A stretch of DNA of 64,000 bases, from NCBI RefSeq assembly GCF_000213175.1, contig NW_009799103.1:771295-835294 (forward strand), read 5' to 3'. Below, piece after piece: positions 20,119 to 30,245 of the stretch. The first letter of the stretch is position 1, and each line of letters opens with the position of its first letter. The stretch comes from Neurospora tetrasperma FGSC 2508 (lineage: Eukaryota; Ascomycota; Sordariomycetes; Sordariales; Sordariaceae). The notes under the pieces are model-generated. The model saw only the letters and a list, made by a program, of their open reading frames with translations. It searched no databases and was not told where the DNA came from. A program made the position numbers and the translations under genes.

Positions 20119-22030
20119 CTAATACCTCTTGAACGGCGGCACCTTGGACCCCTCAGGCCTCAGATCCACTACCTCAAAGTCAACTCTGCTTGACTCAAAC
20201 ACGTGCCCTGGTGCATGACGGGCACTACAGTAAATCTCGTCTGAGGGAATGGCGTGCTGATGGAAGACGCCGGGGGAGTTGCAGTTGATGATGTGTGGGA
20301 GACCAGGAGGGTCCGTGAGGCGGAAGATACCGTATCTGTTTTGTTGGTAGGCATGTTAGCTGTTGATATTGAAAGGGGTAAAGAAGAATATGCGGGTAAA
20401 AAGGGAGGGTGAGAGGACATACGAGGGATCATATCTCGGCGCACAAACAATGGCAATGCTCTCCTTCATCATGGTCTGGTATCCGGCATGGGTATGCAAG
20501 TCTCTCGAGCTCATGAAGCACGTCTGCGTCGGATGAGTGTGGATCCATCCGAGGACGAGCAAGTCGTTCTCGATGCAGTACGTGACGTACGCTTCCTCGT
20601 TGATGGTCTCGCATGTGTCCGAGGTGCACTCTTGTTCAGGAATGAGCAGGCAGGTGATGAACAGGGCATTATTGATTAGCGTGCCACAGAGAATACCGCA
20701 CATCTCCAGCTCCCTGATGGTGTTTCCACGGGCTAGTTCGAGGAAACGGCGGCGCAGACCGCTGGGGAGGAACACGGATCGGAGAGGTTCGCCGCTTTCG
20801 AGGTAGGCGACGGGGCGGAAGGTGACTTTGTTCGCTTCTTTCGGCTGCGTTTCTGGCGGCGGCGGCGGTTCGCTGACTTTGGGCGGTCTTGCGGGCTTAT
20901 CGTCGACATCGTCCTCGTCGGTTACTAGTCGAATAGTCTGACTAGGAAGCATAACGTTCCTCCTTGAATCTCTGTTCAACGACCCCGATCCCTTCCGTGG
21001 GCGTGGAGGTGGTGGAGGAGGTCTGGTGACGGGTACTGGTCGCTCAAAGGGGATCACCTTGGGCGGAAGTGGTGGCTGTGGTTTTGGGCTTTCCGGCCGT
21101 GACGCCGGCTTCGGGTAGTCGTAGGTATAAGTAGATGTTGGTTTGATGGCTGGGTAGTGATAGTTGACGGATCGATAGCTGTCAGTGTCGCTGGTACCGT
21201 TGTCAGTTTCCGAAACCCCGTAGCCTCCCGAGCGGTCCAATTGTCGTCTTGTGGCCTCCATTTGCCGGCGAAGGTCATCGTCTTCCGAATAGCGATGGTT
21301 CGTTGGTGGTGGAGTAGGATATTGCTGTCTCCTGCCCGCATCATAACCTCTCTCCTCTCTGTAACCTGATGGAGGCCTGTGCATGCGTTCATCTTCATCA
21401 GCACTCTCTTGCCGTCGTCGTCTCCGTCGCTTAAGCAGCGCCTCCCTAGCAAGGTCGACTGCCAACTCTTGGTTTGATCCAGCATCCAGGATCTTAGCCT
21501 GAGATAGATGGTTCCATGACAGAGCAGCGTCGCTGGCAGCGTGTCTGGAGTATTGGGAAGATGTAGATAGCCGCTTCTCCCTGCTGTCTTGTACGCTGGC
21601 CGTGAGCTGCTGCCACTTCGCATAGGCCTCCTCTATCTGGGGCTTGAGCTGTTCAAGCTGTTCAACCACGGTGTTTATGCGTGCGTTCAGTTGCTTCATC
21701 AGCCCTCGGTTTTCGGGGAGTTTGGCTTCGGGGTGCTTCGCCATATCCTCGAGCACGAGGGTGCAGTAGCGGAGGAGAAACATGTAAGCTTGCGCTATGC
21801 TTCCTTCTTGGAGGTAGATCTGACCCTGTAACCACCAGATACAAGTCAGCGATTTTTCTTGGTATTGCTGCCATGACAGACTTGTGACGGACCTCATGAT
21901 GGATGGTGTTGGCAGCGCGCGCCCAGAACTTGAAGCCAATTCGGGGATTCCAGTCGTATTGCTTTGCTTTCTCGGATATCTCCCTGACATTCATGGGCCG
22001 GCTCCCGGCCTCTATCGTTGCGCTTCCCAT
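20119..22030 (-). CDS. AMSH-type JAMM deubiquitinase (Sst2-like)
   Basis: Three exons, 22030-21893, 21825-20423 and 20335-20119, join in phase to 585 aa. Introns are GTCCGT to TTACAG and GTATGT to AACAG. An N-terminal USP8/AMSH-type helical region (about residues 10-125, KAKQYDWNPRIGFKFW onward) is followed by a helical stretch. A long Pro/Arg-rich linker with polyproline runs comes next. The C-terminal MPN+ domain begins near 380. It carries the JAMM zinc motif, with Glu in RELEMCGILCG, HTHPTQTCFMSS near residue 472 and the downstream Asp-equivalent, plus AMSH-specific features CETINEE and GIFRLTDPPGL. AMSH enzymes remove Lys63-linked ubiquitin from endosomal cargo and bind ESCRT-0/III. Vps4, the ATPase of that pathway, lies 4 kb away. 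I infer endosomal cargo deubiquitination. Confidence 0.93.
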
Positions 22031-23641
22031 GGTTGCCGTGTACTAACAAGGATACACTATCGGTGTTGTCTGTTTGCTGTTGTTGTCGTGTTTCCTTCTG
22101 TTTGTCGGTCGTCGCGGGGATTTTCTGGTCGCTGTCGTAATCGCAATGGCTGTCCTGGCTCGGCTGGTTGGTGAACCTTGAGAGCTACTCGAAGCTATCG
22201 CAACGGATGTTGTTCTTGCTCTTGTCGCTCGGATTGGGGAAGATTATGGGTTGTCGAGATCGGGCAATCCAGCTTTCATTGTTTGTTCCTTGGAATCAGC
22301 CAGGCTTTGGGTGTCGTGGGAGATGACCAAGAGACCCGGCGGCCATGGAATGGGCTCTGGCTTGCTTGTTGTTCTGGTCAAAGGAGCTGTCCATGTCATA
22401 ACCGTCACAGGGTCCCGGAAACAGTCCACATGCCGTCCAGGAACCTTTCAGTGGCTTCTTTGCTGAAAGACGACCTGGAAGCAGGAACCTTGGCGGCCGC
22501 CTCGACCCCGCCATTGGGCCGCGCGGCGGGCAGTGCGAGAGCAGATCCAATGCCTGCCGCCAGGCTGCCTTTGATACCTACCTCCAAAGTAGTGTACTGT
22601 AGAAGGGAAGCGCCAGCAACGGCTCGGCAGGCTGGAGACAGGGCATCTCAGCTGAGTCAGCTCGAAAGGTGCACAGGCCAGTTTGGCGGCCTATCATGTA
22701 CAGGAAGTATGGTAGACTCGACATTTTGCCATTTTCAAGTTTGAAGTTTGAACGTACCATGTGACATGGCAAGATAAATGATGGATGGCATCGATTCTTC
22801 GAATTGAATCTGCGTCCAACATCCCGGCGGTTGACCATGTTGACATTCTGTTGTATCACATTCCTGCATTGATCTCATATAGCTAACTTGAACCCCCACG
22901 GCCAACATATGCACACAAGTTTCTAGAAGTTGGGAGGGTGTTTCGCATCAGATCAAACATCCAATTCTTGTCTGATTCCCATGCGAGCTGTCATCATTTC
23001 AAACATGGCAACGGCGATATCCTGCCTGTTTTCGTAGTATTTTAGCGACCAACACTTGGTGACACGGCGGGACCAGCCGATGGATCAGAAGGCCCAAAGA
23101 AGCAGGTTAGCGAAATGCAAGTCGAACCACTTGGGAACCATGTCCAGCCTCAAAACCGGGAGTTTACGGAATCCGCCAAGGGGATCGGAACCAAACGGGG
23201 GGCGAGGATATGCCACAAGCAGTGAGGCATTGAGAGGGTGTGAGGGTGTAGAACCTAGCCCTTGACCGATACGTATAGTAAAAACAAGACTTGCAACTGG
23301 CCAGCTGACAGGTGCGCGATGCGGTGCCCTTGTTCCTCACGATCTCGACCGCGCCATTATGACCTCGATCACGGTGTAACTTCGGCCGCAGGTTAATTGT
23401 ACGGAAATGCCTTTTCCAGGACAGTAAGATTAATATCAAACCCGGAAAATAGGAGGCGGCGAGACTTTTGGTGTATCCCGTTCTGAGTGATGTCTACTTG
23501 TTTATAATCCTGCCTTGATCCCCGAGTGCTTGTGTGTTGTGGTACTCTATCATCCATCCATTCCAACCTACACCTCTCCTCTGTTATTGTTACCATTCTC
23601 ACATCTCAGTGATACACTCAATTTTCTTCCTCTTCATCACA
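22031..23641. other. Divergent intergenic region
   Basis: About 1.6 kb between the AMSH gene (minus) and the 236-aa protein gene (plus). A T/G-rich stretch lies directly upstream of the AMSH start, and a pyrimidine-rich leader (23550-23640) precedes the other gene. Open frames here lack domains; I see no RNA genes. Confidence 0.45.
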
Positions 23642-24453
23642 ATGGCGTCCACAGTCTCCTCCGTAAGCCCAATGCAAGGCAAGTCCACCACAACTCCTCC
23701 AACCAGCCCTTTCCTCCTCCTCTCACAGCCCTCACGTCCGTCACGCCCAAACTAACACCCCATCTCTCCACGTGAACAGCCAGCATCGAAGCAGCAGCCG
23801 ACAACCTATCCTTCGAACAGGGCCGTCTCCTTGTCCCCCCGGAGACCTGCCTCTCCACCCTACTCAAACAGATCCTCGTCCAATTCACCAACACCTACGC
23901 CCTCCCGGATAGCAGTCATGCCCTCCTCTCCCAGCCCTCCAGCCTCGACCGTATCCTCAACTCCATCTTCGACACCTCCTGCCTCGCCTTCGTGACCGAG
24001 AAGGAATTCCGCATCGAGGCTGGGCTAGACGATCACGACAAGGTGACGCTGTTCGTCCAAGCTGTTGCGGGGATGGCCATGGTTTTTGAGCGGCTCTTGC
24101 GTGCTTGTTCTTCTTCTGTAGCTTTCGCAAACTCTGGGTCAGGAGACTTGACGACCAGTCTCCTCTCTAGGGAACTCCAGCTCTTTGCCGAGAGCGAGCA
24201 GCGCAGAACGATGCTGGATCGTATCGGCGCGACGTCCTTGCTGAGCCATTGCTATACTAAGGACGAGCTGGTCAGCTTCGTGGTGGCAATGGTGGAGGAT
24301 CCGGATCGGGCGTCCCAGCAGGGCGGGAGTAGTCTGCTTTCGCTGAATGCGGTGGGCGAGGATTTGTCGAGTGATAGTGTGGCGTGGGTTAGTGGTCGGA
24401 CTTGTAAGAATATGGGGCTGCCGTGGGGGTTCACAATTATGGCGCTGAACTGA
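23642..24453 (+). CDS. Unrecognised 236-aa fungal protein with a GC-AG intron
   Basis: Exon 1 is 23642-23678 and exon 2 is 23780-24453; together 236 aa starting MASTVSSVSPMQ. The only splice that keeps the frame uses donor AAG|GCAAGT, the consensus for the rare GC-AG class, with a CTAAC branch site near 23750 and acceptor GAACAG. The obvious GT donor, GTAAGC at 23663, gives the wrong phase. The protein is mostly helical by composition, with no signal peptide or membrane span. A VTEKEFRIEAGLDD segment and Leu-rich helices are followed by a glycine-containing C-terminal CKNMGLPWGFTIMAL. I do not recognise a family. Good codon use and a continuous frame support a real gene, and it converges on prefoldin 6 with about 300 bp between stops. 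Confidence 0.72.
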
Positions 24454-24758
24454 GGTTAAATAAGACAGGATGAGAAGCTGCGGTCTGTCGGTGGGTGGAT
24501 GAGTAAGGGGAAGGGAGAGGGGGGGTGTAAGCTGTGTTTTGGTTATCTCCATTCAGCGATTTTAGAGCAAGGCGTCAAGGGGTATCTTGGGGGAATCTTC
24601 GGTAAATACATCACGTAATAATCACCGTTTGGTAAAGAAAACCGACCTATGACTGCATTCACGAGACAGTTTCCCGGATCGCTCTGTGATGAATCGTACC
24701 TGCGCCTGATCTCGATTGGGTATCGTGGACATTCTTTCCGTAACTGATTCCATTAGGT
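24454..24758. other. Convergent intergenic region
   Basis: About 305 bp between the stop codons of the 236-aa protein gene (plus) and prefoldin subunit 6 (minus). Only 3' UTR sequence is expected; no other element is seen. Confidence 0.55.
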
Positions 24759-25345
24759 CTAAGCCTTGACGGCCTGAGGGGCACCACCAGCCTGGGCGCT
24801 CGTCTGGACCTGAATGATCTCTGTCCTCTTCTTCTCAATCTTGCCCTGTGTCTCCTTGATGACTCCCTCCAAGCGAGTGCTGTGACAGTAGGTCAGTTGC
24901 GTTGGAACTCAAGATCCCATGCAGCAGTTCACTTACATCTCCTTGCTGATGAACTCCAGTCTACCCTTGACTGTGTTCTCTGCATCCATCTTGTCCTGCT
25001 TGAGCAGCACCGGGCCCACTAGCTTGAAGATCTGCTCGTCATCCTTGAGCTTCTCGAACTCCTACATGGTGCTCAGTTAGTCCCCATTTTTTTCCTTGGG
25101 CAGAATTCGGCCAAAGGCATTGGGCATGCGAGCTCGATGCTTGGAAGAAAGCTGACATTTTGCACGCTGATGTTTTCCTGCTTCTGAGCCTCGAGCTTCT
25201 GTCTGGCGAGAACAGTCTCTTGGAGTTCTGAGGTACAGTTAGTGGATGAACTACGGGGATATCATCATAAGGGGGGCTCACCTTTGTTCAGGTTTTGATA
25301 CTCATCAGAGAGAGCTTGGAGCTTTAGTTGGAGGGGGCTGGCCAT
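24759..25345 (-). CDS. Prefoldin subunit 6 (beta-type)
   Basis: Four exons, 25345-25282, 25227-25157, 25061-24937 and 24879-24759, total 381 nt and 126 aa, the normal family length. Donors are GTGAGC, GTCAGC and GTAAGT; acceptors CTCAG, GTAG and CACAG. The protein is a beta-type prefoldin: N-terminal coiled-coil helix (LQLKLQALSDEYQNLNKELQ), a central hairpin region with the conserved QNEFEKLKDDEQIFKLVGPV and VLLKQ, and a C-terminal coiled-coil helix (ITRLEGVIKETQGKIEKK). Prefoldin is the cytosolic hexamer that delivers nascent actin and tubulin to the CCT chaperonin. A Gly/Ala/Gln-rich tail ends the protein. It shares an 870-bp divergent promoter region with VPS4. Confidence 0.92.
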
Positions 25346-26213
25346 GGTTGCTTCTTTGGGGGTGATGTGAAGTGAGAGAGAGGGTTATGCTAAGAAATTA
25401 CTAGGTGGTGACGTTCGAAAAGTGAAAAGGGATTTGGACACAGTGAGAGATGGAGGATGATGGATCAAAATGCAGGAACTGAAGAAACACAGATGAGCTT
25501 CAATATGGGGAATTTGGAGGTTCCTTCTATTCTGGGGAACTGAGCTCGCTGTGCAGTCAATCGTCAGGGGGGAGCTGAGCAGATCCCCAGGTCAGTGCCC
25601 GAGCTTTAGCTGTTAGTGTCGAAGTGTAGCCTCAGGCAAAGTACTAACAGCCCCAGACCAGCGCTCTCTCCATGCGCAAACAAGTGGCGTCAGTGGCCCC
25701 AGGCCCGGCCGGGAACCATAGCAGGACCCCGCGCTACGCTAGCGCTTCCAGGTCAACGGCCAAGACAAGTCGACCTCGTTGCTTGAAACCAAGATATGGA
25801 CAAGACCACCAACGATCTCCCCTCTCCAATTCCACCTCAGATCAGGGCGCGACACCAACTTTTTTGCCAGAAGACAATCTTGTTGTAGTCGTTGCCAGGT
25901 GACGCCTGCAAGATCCGACCACTTCCCGATCTCCCTCCACCTTATCTCTACCACTCTCGTTGCCGTAGCCTAGGACAACAGCAGTCGTCATCAACGAGTC
26001 TCCTCCCTCGCATATGGCCATCTGTTGACATTGACTTCGAACCTCGGCGCGCGAATATCAACAAACTCTCTTTATCCGAGCGAAGAAGCAAACAAGTCTA
26101 ACGACTACAAACGCTTACTACGGCGTACCAAGAAGAACCACATATTATACACTCGACTAAACCACGAATTCACGCGACACCACTTTACACGCTTCGAACC
26201 GCCGCCGCACAAA
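25346..26213. other. Shared divergent promoter region of prefoldin 6 and VPS4
   Basis: About 870 bp separates the two ATGs on opposite strands. On the VPS4 side, an in-frame ATG at 26025 is followed by 63 sense codons before the MIT-domain start at 26214. The normal family start is preferred, so this stretch is probably 5' UTR. No TATA box is obvious, in line with housekeeping genes. Confidence 0.5.
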
Positions 26214-27720
26214 ATGTCCAATACCGACTTCCTCGGCCGCGCCATCGAGCAAGTGCGCAAAGCCATCGAAGCCGACAACGCCGCCCAGTACGATAAAGCC
26301 TACCAGCTGTACTACCAATCGCTCGAACTCTTCATGCTCGCCCTAAAATGGGAGAAGAACCCGAAATCTAAGGAGATGATCCGGGCCAAGACGGGCGAGT
26401 ACATGGACCGGGCCGAGAAGCTCAAAGCGCACCTGGCGGACGCGGAAGCGAAGCGGAAGAAGCCCGGGATGGTGGGCGCGAACGGGGGGTCGACGGGCGG
26501 GACGGGGAAGGGGAAGGAGGCCGGGGAGGACGGTAATGGCAATGGAGAAGCGTTGGATGAGGATAGCAAGAAGCTGAGAAGTGCGTTGGCGGGCGCGATT
26601 CTTCAGGAACGGCCGAACATCAGCTGGGATGATGTGGCTGGTCTAGAGGGTGCCAAGGAGGCGCTCAAGGAGGCGGTCTTGTTGCCGATCAAGTTCCCGC
26701 ATCTGTTCCAGGGGAAGAGGCAGCCGTGGAAGGGTATTTTGCTGTATGGCCCACCAGGAACGGGAAAGAGTTATTTGGCGAAGGCGGTGGCGACAGAGGC
26801 GAAGAGCACGTTCTTCAGTGTGAGCAGTTCGGATTTGGTGAGCAAGTGGATGGGTGAGAGTGAACGGTATGTTTTGTTCCATTGCCTCTATTTTTAAGCC
26901 ACTATCGTGACTGGGAAGCTAACGGTTTTCCACAAAAACCAGTCTAGTCAAGCAACTCTTCGCCATGGCCCGAGAAAACAAGCCATCCATCATCTTCATC
27001 GACGAGATTGACGCCCTCTGCGGTCCGCGCGGCGAAGGCGAGTCGGAAGCCTCGCGCAGGATAAAAACCGAACTTTTGGTCCAAATGGACGGCGTCGGCA
27101 AAGACAGCAAGGGCGTGCTGATCCTGGGCGCGACCAACATCCCCTGGCAGCTGGATGCTGCTATCCGTCGCCGCTTCCAGCGCCGCGTGCACATCACTCT
27201 GCCGGACCTGGCGGCGCGCACCACCATGTTCCGGCTGGCTGTGGGCGACACCCACACGGCGCTCAAAGCGGAAGACTTCCGCGAGCTGGCGCGCGCGGCG
27301 GAGGGCTATTCGGGTTCGGATATCAGTATTGTTGTGCAGGATGCGTTGATGCAACCGGTGAGGAAGATTCAGCAGGCTACGCATTTCAAAAAGGTTCGTT
27401 CTTATTTTAACTTTTCTCTTCCATCCCTGACCCTCAATCCCTATTTCTACCTCTATTCATGATGCATGATGGTTGACTGTTGTTACTACAAAAAACAGGT
27501 GGTCCACGAAGGCAAACAAATGCTCACGCCCTGCTCGCCAGGCGATCCGGACGCCATCGAAATGACGTGGGAGCAGGTACCCTCGGACGAGCTGCTCGAG
27601 CCGTTTGTCGACAAGAAGGACTTTATCAAGGCCATCAAAGCCAGCAGGCCGACTGTGTCGGGCGAGGATCTCAAGAGGAATGAGGAATGGACAAAGGAGT
27701 TTGGCAGTGAGGGTGCGTAG
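26214..27720 (+). CDS. VPS4: Vps4 AAA ATPase (ESCRT-III disassembly)
   Basis: Exons 26214-26866, 26943-27393 and 27499-27720 join in phase to 441 aa. Introns use GTATGT/ACCAG with an AGCTAACG branch, and GTTCGT/AACAG. Residues 3-75 form the MIT domain ([29 protein letters not shown]), which binds ESCRT-III tails. A Gly-rich linker follows. The AAA domain has Walker A GPPGTGKS near residue 179, the pore-loop stretch [16 protein letters not shown], Walker B IIFIDEID near 235, an arginine-finger region RRRFQRR and the Vps4 beta domain ([15 protein letters not shown]). The C-terminal helix ends [12 protein letters not shown], the usual Vps4 ending. It disassembles ESCRT-III on endosomes, so it acts after the AMSH deubiquitinase encoded 4 kb upstream. 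Confidence 0.96.
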
Positions 27721-28494
27721 AGATGCCGGCCTGCCACAGTGTGGGGGGCGGGTGTGGTCAATGGTTCGTTCGTGCGGTTTATTCTTGTTCTTTGGTGTTT
27801 CTCCCATGGAAAGCGAAGGAGTGGTATACAGAGGGCGGCGGGTATCTGGATGTTTTAGGTACTTTTACTTTGGGGTTACCAGTCTTGCAAGCCCCTTTCT
27901 ATCTTGGCAGCACATTGCATGCGGCATGGCACATATTTACTACGAAGACTTGATGATGACGATATTATTCTAGCGAGAAAATCAGGGGAAGACCATGGAG
28001 TGTCGATGGGCGTTTTGCAATCATGCGATAATGGAAGAGTACATAGATTCATGGCACTTCACACATCAACCAGGTACTTTTAGACGTACGTTCCGTTCGT
28101 TTAATGAGCCTTTGTTTTTACCCATATCGCCGCCATATGATGCTCCATGGGTATGATGCTAGTACACACGCACATCCTTCGAAACTTTTTTGCGCTACCC
28201 CTCTATGATCAGTCGTAGATGGCAAGAGATGTGAATGACGACAACGACGAACTATTTATGATTCTTGCAAGAAACAAGTAGACCCGTAAAACTCCTTTGT
28301 ACCAGATTTGACCCATACCCCATACATTATAAGAAACTCCCGAGGATAACAACGACAACAGAGCGAACCAACAAGAACGACGTGCCAAAAAACGCGACGA
28401 GAAGCTCTAAGCAAGATGACGAAGAAAAAAAGTAAAAATCGTGAAAAAGACACAAGTGGTGACGCTGCTTTTGGCTCTTTTTCTTTCGGTCTTT
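27721..28494. other. Convergent intergenic region
   Basis: About 770 bp between the 3' ends of VPS4 (plus) and NOP56 (minus), holding both 3' UTRs. No gene or RNA is recognised. Confidence 0.55.
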
Positions 28495-30245
28495 TTACTC
28501 AGACTTCGACTTCTTCTTCTTCTTCTTCTTCTCGGGTTCCGCAGCGTCGGGGGCGTCTACCATCTCGACGTCTTCGCTAGTCGCTTTCCTCTTCTTGTCC
28601 TTCTTGTCCTTCTTCTCCTTCTTGTCCTCCTTGTCCTTCTTCTTGTCCTTCTTCTCCTTCTTGTCCTTCTTGGAGTCGGTGGCGTGGGTGGCAGTGTGCG
28701 AGTCGACCATCTCGGTGTCAATGTCCATGTCACCCTCGTCGTCCATGACGAGCTTGATGGCCTTGTCCATGGCCTCGGTGTTCTTCATGGGCTTGATGCC
28801 CTTGGCGTACCACTCCAGACGCTGCTCAAGCTGCTCGCGCATAACCTCACCAAAGCGCTTAGTGGGGTTCTCAGAGAAGTTGTCGATACGGGAGGCAATG
28901 GAGCACTTGTTGGCGAGGTAGCGGGAGATGCGACCCTTGACCTTGGGACCGGCGCGACCAATGAAGGTGCTCTGGTAGAGGAGACCGTACTTGGGGGTGG
29001 CGCCCTTGGTCTTGAGAGCGCGGAAGAGGGCCTTCTCGGCACCGAGGATCTGGAGGGTAGAGGCGGGGTACTTGGCGAGGTTGGTGAGGGAGCCGGCGTG
29101 CGAGATGAGGCGGGCGGCAACGGGGGTGCCGAGGATGACCTGCAGGTTAGGAGCGACCTCGCCCATCTTCTTGTCGAGCGACTCGGCGAGGATGCGGCGG
29201 TAGTCGGCCATCTTGGAGACGTTGTCCGCGAGGTCCTTGACCATGTTGAGATCCATATCGCTGATGTCCTGACCCATGGAGACCTTGGCGGCCTGGATGA
29301 TGGCCTTGGCCTTGTCCTCGTCCTGGTTGAGGACGTTGGCGAGCTCGTCGAGGGACTCGTCGCTGAGAGACTTCTTGTTGCCGACAGCGAGAACGACCTT
29401 GGCGTAGGTGCCGTTGTCGGAGACGATGCGAATGAGCTCGGGGAAGTGCCAGCCGTACCACTCCCTCACGCGCATGGCGCCGGAGTTGATACCCTTGTCG
29501 AGGGCATCGAGGGTAGCGATACCCTGGATAATGTGGTTGTCGTTCTTGTGGACAGAGAACTTGACCTTGGCACGGGAGTAGGCGTGACCGAGACCGAGCT
29601 GGGCGCGGTTGATGTCACCGTCCTGGAGGCCCTTGAGGAGCTTGCCGGCGTGGGTGCGGATGCCGCGAAGGAGGGCAGCGACGACCTCGGAGGTGTCGGC
29701 AGCCTCGCACTGAATACCGGGGAAGTTTCCGCTGATCTCACCAGCGAGCCTCTTGTCGACGACACCGAGGACGATCTTGCTCTTCTTTCCGCTGGTCTGG
29801 GGGAGGTTGAGTTCGAGGGTGTTCTTGAGGTGGTCGGGCATAATACCCTCGGAGATGAGGTTGATGGCCTCGAGACCGTGGGCGGCAGAGCTGGAGGTTA
29901 AGGAACGTTAGTTTCTGGTTCAGCCAAGACAAGTAATTCACACAATGTTTCTGTCCCTCCCAACATCATCATCATCACCACCACCACCACCACATCACCA
30001 TGATATCACCACAACCACCTCAACCCGAAACACCCACCCCAAAACCACACAATGCTTTTGCTTCTGGCTACCTACTTCCAAGGGTTGAAGCTGCGGAGCT
30101 TCACCATCTTGCCGAACTTGTCGAGATCCTTCATGGCATCCTTGACCTCGGGCAGCTCCAAGCCGACAGTGTCGGCCTGGTGGACGACCTCGAAGAGCGA
30201 GAAGCCGACCGCGCTTTCGAACAAAAGATAGTTGACGTTGGCCAT
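28495..30245 (-). CDS. NOP56: Nop56, core protein of box C/D snoRNPs
   Basis: Exons 30245-30076 and 29890-28495 join in phase (GTAGGT to CTCCAG, 185-nt intron) to 521 aa. The N-terminus MANVNYLLFESAVGFSLF and the following NOP5NT domain are Nop56-type, not Nop58. A central coiled coil and the Nop domain follow, with GLGHAYSRAKVKF, WYGWHFPEL, MGQDISDMD, LISHAGSLTNL and GAEKALFRALKTKG all intact. The C-terminus is a Lys/Asp/Glu-rich KKDKKEK tail, as in yeast Nop56. It works in the nucleolus with fibrillarin, Nop58 and Snu13 to 2'-O-methylate rRNA. Codon use is highly biased, as for other ribosome-biogenesis genes. The intron contains an ATC/ACC simple repeat at about 29963-29995 (plus-strand reading). 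Confidence 0.96.

Noticed and set aside
22178-22744. Plus-strand frame of 188 codons in the AMSH upstream region
   Set aside because: No domain; Cys/Arg-rich random composition.
28441-29901. Plus-strand open frame of 486 codons over NOP56
   Set aside because: Antisense shadow of a highly codon-biased gene; NOP56 on the minus strand is unmistakable.
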